A DNA stretch of 64,000 nt. It comes from Ashinkailepas kermadecensis (taxonomy: Eukaryota > Arthropoda > Thecostraca > Neolepadidae). Of this stretch, positions 23,431-32,991 are shown in pieces (the stretch's first letter is position 1; every line of letters begins with the position of its first letter). The stretch covers positions 15,001-79,000 of the forward strand of contig JAOTOM010004005.1 in assembly GCA_034440615.1 (NCBI GenBank). The letters run 5' to 3'. Below the pieces are notes generated by a model. That model had not been told where the DNA came from. It made no database searches and saw only the letters and a program-made list of their open reading frames with translations. Both the position numbers and the translations under genes were made by a program.

Positions 23431-25942
23431 CTTGCGCCAGGTCAATAGGGCAGTCATTGCGGACGGGCACCCGATTCCCCACGTGGAAGACGTTTTGCAC
23501 AGGCTACAAGGGTCACGGGTGTTTTCTGTCATAGATCTGCGAGACGCATATGACCAGGTGCGCTTGCATCAGGATTCAAGACAACTCACTACATTCATCA
23601 CCCATGAGGCACTCTTTCGGTGCACTACGTGTCCTTTCGGTCTTGCGTCTAGTGGACCAGCGTTCCAGAAGATTATGACGGACATATTGAAGGGGATCGA
23701 GGGCGTGGAGGTGTACTTAGATGATGTAGTCGTCCATGCCAAATCAAAGGTAGACCATGATCATCAGTTGGAGAAAGTGCGTGCCCGGTTCAAAGCACAC
23801 AGGGTGCGCATAAATGAGAGGAAGTCTAGGTACGGAATTGAGGAGATTAAATTTCTGGGACTAGTGATAACCGAGGGGACAGTCCGTGCAGATCCAGACA
23901 GGATTGCTGCACTGGTGCAGTCAGGAACGCCTAATAGTGCTGCACAGCTGAAATCTTTCCTGGGCGCTGTCAGTTTTCATGCCCGTTTCCTCCCAGGATT
24001 CTCGGCTATGGTTGAACCCCTGAGGGAGATTCTGCGGCAGGACGAGTTTACCTGGGCAGAGGCCGCCTCTAAGGCATTTACAACAACAAAGAAGGCCATA
24101 GCAGAGCGCCCATCGCTCTCGCTATATGATCCGTCCCTCCCTACGGTGGTGACTACGGATGCCAGTGACGTAGGATGCGGTGCCTATTTGAGCCAAATGA
24201 AAGGGGAAGACGAGCGTATCATCGCATATGCTTCCAGAGTATTGTCTTCTGCAGAACGTGGATACTCCACTGTGGAAAAGGAAGCTCTCAGTTGTGTCTG
24301 GGCAGTCAAGAAGTGGCACACGTTCTTGTGGGGCCGCAGATTCCTCCTGCGCACGGACAATCAGGCACTCCGTACGATATTCGGCCCAAAAGGTTCAAAC
24401 AGGGCTGGGCGTCGCATAGCTCGATGGGAGGCTAGGCTAATGGCTTACGCGTTTGATGTGCAGTACATTCGCTCGATTAATAACGTAGTAGCTGATGGGC
24501 TATCGCGTGTTCCGAACGCAGACGACACGTGGGAAGATAACGACGACGTCGACATAGCATTGCTCCGAACGGCAGTTGATGCAGTAACGTCTGACGAGTG
24601 CGTGGAGGAGACAGTTAAGGATAGTGATCTGCAGTTGGTGCAAACCTATCTTAGCACTCGCTGGCCAGATCGTCGACAGCTGCCGGCCAGGCTCATGGCG
24701 TACGCGCAGGTTCGGCTGGAGCTGAGTCTGGCTCAAGGTTTGATTTTTCGTGGTCACCGGTTGATTGTACCGGTTTCACTCCGCGCACGTGTCATAGGGT
24801 TGGCACATGCAGCACATCAGGGTTGGGTTCGTACGAAGCAGCGCCTTCGTGATAAGTACTGGTGGCCTAGTATGGACAAGGAAGTCGAGTACATGATTCG
24901 CGATTGTACTTTGTGCGCCACTCATCCGAAAAGTTGTGTGCCGCAAAGACCCCCTCTCCAGCCCATTCCGCTGCCACCAGCGCCATGGCATACCCTTCAG
25001 TTGGATATAATCGGGCCTATGGCCGGTCCAAGCGCCTACCGATACGGGCTAGTTCTGGTGGACAGTTACACAAAGTGGCCTGAGGTTGGATTTACGTCGG
25101 ATGTTAGCTCTTCTGCGGTCATTGAGTTTCTCGACGGTGTGTTCGCCCGAGAAGGGGTCTGTGAACGACTGCAGACAGATAATGGACCCCAGTTCTGTTC
25201 GAGAGAATTTCAGAATTTCACGAAATCCTGTGGGATAACTCAAGTACGGAGTACACCCTACTCCCCACAGACGTGCGGATTGGTTGAAAGGTTCAACAGG
25301 AGTCTGAAGGACGCAATTCGGGGCGCAAGGATAGCGGGTGCACCATTGCTCGAGTATGTTCGAGCCTACCTACAGGCCTATAGGGCCACGGTGCATCCGG
25401 CGACGGGAAAGTCGCCTTTCTTTCTTCCTAGGGGACGTGAAATGAGGACATCTCTCAACGTCCTACCTGCTGCTCCGCCTCCCGACAAGGAGGTACGGGA
25501 GCGTGTGAAGGGGTATCAGGACAAGTACACGGCAAGGTTTAACAAGGGAACCCATTTGCCTACCTGGAAAGAAGGTGAGTATGTGCGAGTAAGAGTCCCA
25601 GGAGTGAAAAGCAGACAGTATGAGGGTCCCATTCAAGTCAAGCAGCGGACCGGAACGGTGAGTTTCCGTCTGGCCGACGGGTCACGTGTACACGCCCGTC
25701 GCCTGGTATCTGCTGGGGCCGCCGACAGGAGGGCACAGCAAAACCTAGACCCAGTGATGGGCCAGTGGAATGCCGCTAACGACGCTTGTGCTCCCGAGCT
25801 GTCCATTACGGCCCAAACCACGCCAAGTCTGCGCGAGTACCCTCGTGCATTTGTTACCCTAGACCATGCAGCTCCCTCCAATCCTAGTACCCCGCGCAGG
25901 AGCTCGAGACTACGCAGAGCGCCTGACCGTTACTCGCCGTAG
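23408..25942 (+). CDS. pol: RT, RNase H and integrase (pol part 2)
   Basis: 844 residues in the +1 frame relative to pol part 1. RT: CVDLRQVN, VIDLRDAYDQV, CPFGLASSGPAFQ and the catalytic VYLDDVVVHA at about residue 95. RNase H: TTDASDVGCGAYL, STVEKEALSCVW and LLRTDNQAL keep the acidic residues. Integrase: zinc-binding HAAHQG...CTLC, then D,D-35-E core motifs LQLDIIGPM, LQTDNGPQF and GLVERFNRSLKDA. The C-terminus has GPIQVKQRTGTVSFRLADG, a GPY/F-like module, and no chromodomain. The frame is otherwise free of stops over 2.5 kb, so selection acted recently. The ATG at 23408 is only the first in-frame methionine; the true protein should join from part 1. Confidence 0.93.
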   Translation: MDPSVCVDLRQVNRAVIADGHPIPHVEDVLHRLQGSRVFSVIDLRDAYDQVRLHQDSRQLTTFITHEALFRCTTCPFGLASSGPAFQKIMTDILKGIEGVEVYLDDVVVHAKSKVDHDHQLEKVRARFKAHRVRINERKSRYGIEEIKFLGLVITEGTVRADPDRIAALVQSGTPNSAAQLKSFLGAVSFHARFLPGFSAMVEPLREILRQDEFTWAEAASKAFTTTKKAIAERPSLSLYDPSLPTVVTTDASDVGCGAYLSQMKGEDERIIAYASRVLSSAERGYSTVEKEALSCVWAVKKWHTFLWGRRFLLRTDNQALRTIFGPKGSNRAGRRIARWEARLMAYAFDVQYIRSINNVVADGLSRVPNADDTWEDNDDVDIALLRTAVDAVTSDECVEETVKDSDLQLVQTYLSTRWPDRRQLPARLMAYAQVRLELSLAQGLIFRGHRLIVPVSLRARVIGLAHAAHQGWVRTKQRLRDKYWWPSMDKEVEYMIRDCTLCATHPKSCVPQRPPLQPIPLPPAPWHTLQLDIIGPMAGPSAYRYGLVLVDSYTKWPEVGFTSDVSSSAVIEFLDGVFAREGVCERLQTDNGPQFCSREFQNFTKSCGITQVRSTPYSPQTCGLVERFNRSLKDAIRGARIAGAPLLEYVRAYLQAYRATVHPATGKSPFFLPRGREMRTSLNVLPAAPPPDKEVRERVKGYQDKYTARFNKGTHLPTWKEGEYVRVRVPGVKSRQYEGPIQVKQRTGTVSFRLADGSRVHARRLVSAGAADRRAQQNLDPVMGQWNAANDACAPELSITAQTTPSLREYPRAFVTLDHAAPSNPSTPRRSSRLRRAPDRYSP

Positions 25943-25967
25943 AGGTGTTAGTCCTTAAGTTCTTTTT

Positions 25968-25979
25968 TGCGAGGGAGTA
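25968..25979 (+). other. Polypurine tract
   Basis: gcgagggagta directly precedes the 3' LTR, as expected for the plus-strand primer. A T run comes before it. Confidence 0.7.
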
Positions 25980-26384
25980 TGTTGTGACGTAATGCAAGAA
26001 ACCACCTTGGGTTCGGTTATTGTTGATACGCGTCGCATATGAATACGTTGCGCCACTTATGGTGAAGCGGAAGCTCACCGTTAGTGGTGTCGTACTGAGG
26101 ATGTATTTGCTAATATAGATATTGGACCTTTCTGTTACTAAGTGATGGCGTGATGTGTGAAATCAGTGTGCATTTAAATGGCCCTGAATTATCCTCATTA
26201 CTGTTGCTCGTGTCGTGAGTTGGTATGCAGTACGTGTTCTGACGACCTGACTTCTATGGAGAAATAGAGGGACTTGTGGAGAGCATGGCAGGCGGTGTTT
26301 ACGTGGATATATGAAGCTCCGCTAGTTCGACCTCGAAGACAAGAATCCGTGGCTATACGGCTGTCGACTACAAGAGCTACAACA
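25980..26384 (+). repeat. 3' LTR
   Basis: 405 bp, about four differences from the 5' LTR. It is followed by gtcat, the target-site duplication. Confidence 0.95.
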
Positions 26385-26508
26385 GTCATAAAGTGTTAAG
26401 GCTTAATAAGAGCCACAGGGGCCCATCTGGGTTAAGCCTATCTGGAAAAGGTACTAGAAATGTACATACTCTCATCCGAATCCATCCCTTATCTCAAGTT
26501 CCTAGGAA

Positions 26509-26818
26509 GTGTGTAAATAAAATATACGACCTTCAATATACCAGGAGGTGCTGAGTTGACATCAAAAGTAACGATAAAAGTTGTACTTTATTGCTCAACG
26601 TTTCGGCCAGGGGCCATCGTCAGGAGTGATGAAAAAAGCTCAAGCTTACAAAATTGAAAAAAATCACGCGGGAAAAAAAGCGTGCAAAAAGACACGTGGA
26701 ATACAGAAAAGCCTCCTCAGTGGTGCAGACACTCACAGAAACTCCAAACCAGAAACAAACTATGTCAAGAACTCAGCACCTCCTGGTATATTGAAGGTCG
26801 TATATTTTATTTACACAC
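26509..26818 (-). mobile_element. Penelope-like fragment with hammerhead-like core in a 49 bp inverted repeat
   Basis: The arms 26509-26557 and 26770-26818 are perfect inverted copies of 49 bp. Between them, on the minus strand (about 26628-26590), is ctgacga, a ggcc/ggcc stem and gaaac. This matches the order CUGANGA, stem II, GAAA of a hammerhead ribozyme core, a motif described in Penelope-like retroelement terminal repeats. I do not see an unambiguous helix III plus GUH cleavage site, so activity is unproven. No RT or GIY-YIG coding is visible, so this would be a terminal-repeat fragment. Confidence 0.5.
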
Positions 26819-26901
26819 AATGTCTAAAACCCAGGAGCACCCAGCCATTCTTCGTTATATTTCCTAGGAAGTTATATATCGGAGCCTATCTAGCACCAAT
26901 T

Positions 26902-27210
26902 CACTTGCTATTGCATAACACACTCCCATTGTGCTACCATAGACAATCTCATCAGTATCACATACCGAAGGAAGGTGCTGAATCCACTGCTAGGTACACC
27001 CTGTATAAAGTTATAAAGCGTTTAGACTTAACAAGAGACTCACTTGCTATTGCATAACACACTCAACAATTACAAACTCCTCCCATCATACCCATTGTGC
27101 TACCATAGACAATCTCATCAGCATCACATCCCGAAGGAAGGTGCTGAATCCACTGCTAGGTACACCCTATATCAAATTATAAAGCGTTTAGACTTAATAA
27201 GAGACCCAAG
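26902..27210 (+). repeat. Tandem duplication, 139 bp unit
   Basis: The unit starts cacttgctattgcataac at 26902 and 27041 and ends in ataaagcgtttagactta(a/t)(c/a)a(a)gaga. The second unit carries a 31 bp insertion (caacaattacaaactcctcccatcataccc). A third, diverged end of the unit borders the LTR element at 26387-26440. Confidence 0.85.
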
Positions 27211-27759
27211 GGCCCATCCAGTTAAGTCTGTAAATGGAAGACAATATAAGCCTGGTAAAAAGACCCTCCCCAACCATCCCACATCCTGAAGAACCAGTCC
27301 TGCAATATCCCACACACCTATCAATGCCTATCTACCCTAGCTTTTCAGCCCTATTCCCCTGATCTCTCTTAACACATGTGGATTGAATGCCTTATCAGTA
27401 ATTTTCAAACTGAATCCATGCCTGCTTAAAGGGGTCTGTGCCGTGCACACTTACTTAACCTACATCTCACCCCATCCATCACAAATTACAACTCAAAAAC
27501 AAGATTTTCCTGTCTTAAAAATTGATCCACCCTTGTCAGCGGTAGAGCACAGCGAACTCGTCACGGCTGTCCTTGTGTCCGCGCGTTTGGGAGAGCTGTT
27601 CTCAGTGAAATGTCTTCTCTTCATTCGGCGCTGGGCACCATGTCGACTTCTACTCCTCTTCCACCAGCACAAGGCTCCTAAAGGAACGCTGGACGAATGC
27701 TAAAAGCGCAAGCGCAATGCTAAAAGCGCTAAAAGGCAAATGCTAAAGCGCAGCGTAGT
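27211..27759. other. Unassigned sequence
   Basis: No gene seen. 27690-27750 has short gctaaaagcg/gcgcaatgc repeats. Confidence 0.4.
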
Positions 27760-27782
27760 CGCATATTCGTGCAGATTGGGCG

Positions 27783-28060
27783 ATAGAGATAGAGATTGTA
27801 GACAGGCGCATGGCCTTCACTGTTCATATAGTCACGCACCTTCATGAATGTGTAACAGCCGACATCACCATAAGGTGGCAGGCTGGCCAAATTCACACAC
27901 ATCATGAATGCATGCAGAGCCGACGTGACTTCGGATGCGATACTTTCACCGAATTGCAGCACTATGGGGACAAAAAATACAACGACATCCCTCCCTGGAA
28001 CCGAACCCAGGACCCCAGAACACAATGCAACGACGGTGCCACTCGGCCATCCTGGCGAAG
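27783..28060 (-). mobile_element. tRNA(Leu/Ser-type)-derived SINE
   Basis: On the minus strand the head has an A box tggccgagtggc (28050-28039) and, about 40 bases on, a B box ggttcggttcc (about 28008-27998). TGGCCGAGTGG is the A box of long-variable-arm tRNAs. A body follows, including aatttggccagcctgccacc and atggtgatgtcggctgtt; this body block recurs on the plus strand at 44063-44115. The tRNA cloverleaf is not intact, so this is a retroposon and not a tRNA gene. Confidence 0.65.
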
Positions 28061-28299
28061 TCCGTCGCCGCGCAGAGTGCATGGTAAACTGCCCGCGTTG
28101 TTGCGGGAACACCGCCGCAAACCCATAGTTGTGATTTGGCCGCAGACGGAGAGCGCTACAGAAGGAATATTGGGATGAATGTTGGCAAGTGTAAAAATCA
28201 AATGAGTAGATATGGCTCTATGCAGCGCATTACATGAAGCTTCCGGTATTTGCGTGATGGCACCAGGTCTCGCTATGCGTATTTGACTCAATATCATCA

Positions 28300-28356
28300 A
28301 GAAACAGGGCCAGTTCATCTGCCGCAATGTTCGGCGGATGAACTGGTCCTGTTTCT
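28300..28356 (+). repeat. 25 bp hairpin with 7-base loop
   Basis: 28300-28324 pairs with 28332-28356 around the loop caatgtt. The two arms differ at two places, and in a plus-strand RNA both would be G-U wobble pairs, while in a minus-strand RNA they would be A-C mismatches. No gene overlaps. Confidence 0.9.
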
Positions 28357-28833
28357 AGCCTCGTCCTGTTGCGATGCATTGCCACTATTGTCAATATATA
28401 TTATGTTGTATCCATTCATAGATCCAGTGTTTAGTCTGAACAATAATTTTTTGCATTGAGCTGACAACATTGAAAGTCCTAATATGGATATCCGCCATTG
28501 GCGGTCGGCGCATTTCTGCTGATGCATTATATCGACGGGTTAGATGCTACGCACCTAATTCCCTTCCTTGAACGACAAGATGTATTACGAGTATTAACTC
28601 TAAGATGCTTACAAAGAAACGGCTTCAAACATGGCCTACTCTCACGCCTAAATCTGAATGCCACATTGCTGTTGTCTCCACTGCTCACAGGCTAGCTGAA
28701 GTTAGTTTATATGTATGACGCATCGGCTTCTGTGGCCAAGCAGCGCCTTAGCAAGACTAGTCATACAGGTTGGTAATATTCATTTCATCTCACAGCGATA
28801 GCTAACTCTGTGACTATATCTCATTCTGACGCT
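28357..28833. other. Unassigned sequence
   Basis: No supported feature. Confidence 0.4.
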
Positions 28834-29000
28834 AGGGCATTATGACGCTTGGGCATTATGACGTTTCGACATTATGACGCTTGGACATCATTACGCTTGG
28901 ACATTCTGTCGTGGTGTTCTGTTACGCGACAATTTCCAACTATCGAGAATACTGGGGTACGACAGAATGTCAAGCGTCAGAATGTCTAATTGCAGAGCGG
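28834..29000 (+). repeat. gacgcttgg(g/a)cattatgac repeats with inverted partner
   Basis: Four imperfect direct copies of gacgctt(g)ggacattatgac (28834-28912) face inverted copies acgacagaatgtcaagcgtc/agaatgtc (28958-28990). Related words recur at 29087-29145. This may be the remains of a small fold-back or MITE-like element. Confidence 0.6.
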
Positions 29001-29229
29001 CTCCAGACTGCACGTCGGACCATTCATGAGGATGACGGATTCGGATAATTTAACGCATTGCTCACTTGGATTCGTGGACATTTTGTCGCACTCAAGTGGT
29101 CTTAGCTGATGTGAATTTTGACTCTTGGACATTAGGTCGCCTGGACAGACAGCGAAAAAATCCTGGCGGTCCTGACCGGGCTTTCTGACTTAGCTTTCTG
29201 TTCCTACATTTCCCACCTCCAGCGTAGAG

Positions 29230-29393
29230 GGGACGAGTGGTCTAGCGGTAAGATGCTCGACTCGCAATCGAAAGATCGTGGGATCGAATCTCACCTGTCG
29301 CTACTCTTCGCCCGCGACCAATCGGCGTGAGAGATTGTCGACGCTATATGACTCAACGGTCGACGTGTCGTAAAACCAATAACCAACCAACCT
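29230..29393 (+). mobile_element. tRNA-derived SINE with accaaccaacc tail
   Basis: The tRNA-like head has an A box tggtctagcggt (29238-29249), a stem-loop tcga-ctcgcaa-tcga (29257-29271) that would present CGC, and a B box ggatcgaatc (29281-29290). The acceptor stem has at least three mismatches and no CCA-proximal structure, so it is not a working tRNA. A ~85 bp unrelated body follows and the copy ends in accaataaccaaccaacc, a short-repeat tail typical of SINEs. Confidence 0.75.
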
Positions 29394-31100
29394 CTAGCCC
29401 AGAGCATAACAGGAATTGAAAGTTTCAAACCCTATCCAATCGGCACTCGTATGAACCAATCCAAAACCTACCGGGGGAATTTCCTATCTGGCAGATATTT
29501 CCATTCGTTACGCAATACGCTTACAATAATGTAATATAGCTTAGCTATAACCTTATTGGCCGCAGTTATAACTGGCAACCACACCATGAAATATATGCAA
29601 CAGTTTCACGAACAAGATAACGTAAGCAAATTAACTTGATTAATTATGTAGTGTTCAGTACAGTATTTATTAGCAGCACCATATTTTAGAGAAGCCTTCA
29701 GTTGAGGTTACATGTGCAGTCTTTTGGTCAACCCCAATGTTTGTTGATGGGCATTGAGGAGAACAACAAAGTGGGAAGATTAATAGCAAATAATGAGGGA
29801 AGACAACTTTTATTACCAGCTTCACAACAAAATGTGAGAAACGTGCATACAGTAAACGTGCAAACAAATGATCTTGAATAACATTGATCTCTACCTATTA
29901 GGCAGGCTTGATAGGTATCTGTCTGCCTGGCCTGCAGGTACTTGACTATGAAAACTGTGGCTCATAACATGTTGGTGGAGGTGACAGAAACAGGGTGCAG
30001 AAACCCGCCCACACCTCATGTTCCTGGAAGATATCTCAGAAACGGGGAGGGATATTGTAATGGACTCTCGCGACTTCATTAAGCATTGGTAAGCGCTTCC
30101 CATGCAATGATAAGTGTTGAAATCCTTAGGTAAATGTAGGAATTGCTGGAGGATAAATTCGACCGACCTGCCACCCAGCCGCGGAGCAATCAGTCACAAA
30201 GGTGTTCAAGGTCGCCAAGTGTTCAAGGTCACAAAGGTTTAATCGTCGTTGCGATGCGGTGTGGTGACCGATCTCGACCTAACTTGACCCCGAACACATT
30301 GACACTGTGTCATGAAGTTTATACTGCACCGAGTTCACTGCAACCGTAGTCCACCCTCGAAACTGTGTGTGTCTAGCTACAGTAGTTTACGAAATCTCAC
30401 TGGGCCGTATGTGCCGTTTCGGGCCACATCATGTGAGATACCCCTCGGCAGTGCTAAATTATTCGCGAATTAGGGTGGACTATGCCACTTACTGAACACT
30501 AAATCGACATCCCTCCCGAAGAAGTATCGACATCGTGTTTCTTGGTGTGTTTGTGCAGTCTTCATGCCACGTTTCTAACTGTATCCTGTTCATAAGTATC
30601 ACGCTTATGTTCACCATAACAGATCCAAATCGTGATCATGTCTTGTGGGCCTTTCTGCACATATATCACTCCCATAGCACAATTCCGGGTGAAGGGATTA
30701 CCTATGATGTGTCATGTTATGCAATACCAGTTCAAAGCATAGGTGTTTCTATCGTGATCGTTGATATTGGCGTCTCCAAATTAGATACATTTCACAACTC
30801 ATCGAACGGGAACGGTCATGTGCGCAATTGTCTCAAAGCTGTGTTTGAAGGATTTAGATCTGTGAAACACCATTACTTGCACGGCGATTTCGACATCCTG
30901 CTGTACTCGTTTCGACATCTCACACCCAACAAGAAATCATTATTTTAACACTGCCCTTCGGCGCCTTTATGGCGTATATTTTGTGAAAATTGACAAGAAC
31001 AAAATGAACAGGACCCACCTGACTACGTGCGGAATTAGAACTCGAATCCCTGTAACCGAGAAATTATTTAAGGTTGAAAAACTCAATTGGTCGGCGCGAC
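29394..31100. other. Unassigned sequence
   Basis: 30535-30948 (plus) can encode 137 residues, including a hydrophobic N-terminal third. I recognise no family and see no supporting splice or poly(A) signal, so I do not call it. Nothing else is supported. Confidence 0.35.
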
Positions 31101-31159
31101 GTGGTCGGCGCCGGAGTGGTCGGCGCCGGAGTGGTCGGCGCCGGAGTGGTCGGCGCCGT
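31101..31159 (+). repeat. 15 bp minisatellite (gtggtcggcgccgga)4
   Basis: Four perfect units. ggcgcc is itself palindromic, so the array can fold in several registers. Confidence 0.95.
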
Positions 31160-32066
31160 CCGAGCACGAGCGCACCCAGGAACCTTGTGGGAGCCTGAAG
31201 TGCCGGGTGGACACGTCTCAATTAAGCAGCCTAATCCATACAGGAAAACGTGGTTTCGCTGCGAGGGAGGCTCCGTTCCATCCCTGGATGCGCCTCTGCG
31301 TCGGAAGATCGTCGCCTCGAGCGGCTGTCCACCGTTCCACCGACCATCCACCGAGGAGCAGCCAACGGCTGTTCACCGACTGGCAGACACGCCCTTTATC
31401 AATGGCTCAAGAAACATGGCCAGCGACCTGCTTACCACCGTAACAATACAATGCATTCTTTCTTCTGTGCTTGAAGTCAACCTTGTCTCACCACGCATCC
31501 TTGTTATGTGTGACGAGGCATAATCCAGTTAAATCACAAAAGCAAATGCGACACTTGCTTTATGGCGGTGAAGCAGGTCTCTGATCATGTCCAATCACCA
31601 AACAATTAACAAATGTGTGGATGCGACCTGTGACCTCTGTTCAGTGACGTCATCGGTCACGGCCGCCATGTTCGCCTGGGGTCAGTCGCATTGTCCTTAC
31701 TGGCTGTCCTTGTACACCGTCTTGCAGTCATAAGTGTTCAGGGTGACGCTTCCTTGGACGCGGGCGCAACCGTAGTACAGCTTGTCGTTGGCGTATTTCA
31801 GTGCGAACATCACCTTACCGGTTGGGCACGTCTGTGGAGTACACGGATACTGTCACTCACTGGTGCGAGTACACAAATGATGATTATGTAATGTGCTGAA
31901 CGAAATGTGACTTAAGAGAAATTCATTAGGTTATGAGATTTATAAAATGTGGGTGTAAATGGATGAAGGATGCAACCTTTATGGATCGGAAAAGTATTCA
32001 AATGGAAATTAAATGTAATCTATGGAGATAATGTGCACATATCTATATCGATATAGATGTTTCTGT

Positions 32067-32069
<3 letters not shown>
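31160..32069. other. Unassigned sequence
   Basis: No gene recognised on either strand. Confidence 0.4.

Positions 32070-32115
<46 letters not shown>
32070..32115 (+). repeat. (TA)n microsatellite
   Basis: About 22 TA units. Confidence 0.97.
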
Positions 32116-32118
<3 letters not shown>

Positions 32119-32310
32119 TATACTTGTACATACATCTTCTAATATGTTGGTTCATTATACACTGAAATATCGATGTGGGGTGTCTGACGATCCAGCAGGT
32201 ACTATTACCAAAGTAAAAAAACGACTCCGTCTTGGTGATGCTGTGGTGAGGATGAGTGGTGATCTTTTAGGATGGTACACCGGCTGGAAAAGTACAACCA
32301 ATGGTGCTCT

Positions 32311-32740
32311 TACTCACTGGTCTCTCACTGGTGCTGTCACCCACTGGTGCAGTCACTTACCGATGCTGTCAGTCACTGGTGCTGTCACTCACTAGTGATG
32401 TTCCCTACTGGTACTGAGACTCACTGGTGCTGTCACTTACCGGTGCTGTCACTCACTGGTGTTGTCACTCACTGGTGCTGTCACTCACTGGTGCTGTCAC
32501 TTACTGGTGCGGTCACTCACTGGTGTTGTCACTCACTGGTGCTGTCACTCACCGGTGCTGTCACTCACTGGTGTTGTCACTCACCGGTGCTGTCACTCAC
32601 TGGTGCGGTCACTCACTGGTGCGGTCACTCACTGGTGTTGTCACTCACCGGTGCTGTCACTCACTGGTGCTGTCACTCACTGGTGCTGTCACTCACTGGT
32701 GCTGTCACTCACTGGTGCGGTCACTCACTGGCGCTGTCAC
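32311..32740 (+). repeat. 16 bp minisatellite (tcactcactggtgctg)n
   Basis: About 27 units with variants tgt/gcgg/ccg at fixed places. 16 is not divisible by three, so all plus frames read Ser/Leu/Thr/His/Cys repeats without stops. It is not a protein gene. Confidence 0.96.
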
Positions 32741-32991
32741 ATATACATGATACATACATATGCATGTATTCACAAACGGTGTCGGTTGCGAGTACCGAAA
32801 CCCATTCTTATCACATGCAAGTGTGGAAAAGCGAAGGAGTGCGATGTCCAGCATATACATGATGAGCATATGATGCGCTTAGCATAACGTGATTTAGGTG
32901 CACGCGAGAAACACAGTGAAAATGCCTAAATAGGTCAACCCAGTGACGTGATCTGTATCTTGGGGCATGGCCTGGCACGTATAATATCCAT

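Larger units (their letters stand above)
21419..26384 (+). mobile_element. Ty3/gypsy-type LTR retrotransposon, full length
   Basis: Two 405 bp LTRs (21419-21823 and 25980-26384) begin TGTTG and end CAACA. The element is flanked by the 5 bp direct repeat gtcat (21414-21418 and 26385-26389), a target-site duplication from integrase. The LTRs differ at only about four positions (about 99 percent identity), so insertion is recent. The internal order is primer-binding site, gag with zinc knuckles, protease, RT, RNase H, integrase and polypurine tract. This is the Metaviridae order, with integrase last, and there is no env. A 2 bp loss at the start of RT breaks pol. It sits in a copy of the cataaagygttnagrcttaa unit also found at 27010 and 27178. 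Confidence 0.95.

Noticed and set aside
25942..25980. Envelope gene after integrase
   Set aside because: Only 37 bp separate the pol stop from the 3' LTR.
26590..26640. Complete active hammerhead ribozyme
   Set aside because: The core is clear but I could not identify helix III with a proper cleavage site, so only a hammerhead-like core is claimed.
29230..29305. Functional tRNA gene (would read CGC, Ala)
   Set aside because: The acceptor stem has several mismatches and a SINE body and tail follow.
30535..30948. 137-residue host protein
   Set aside because: No recognisable domain, splice context or codon evidence. Kept only as a note.
32272..32887. Ser/Leu/Thr/His/Cys repeat frames of 107-196 residues
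   Set aside because: Products of the 16 bp repeat. All three plus frames read the same cycle.
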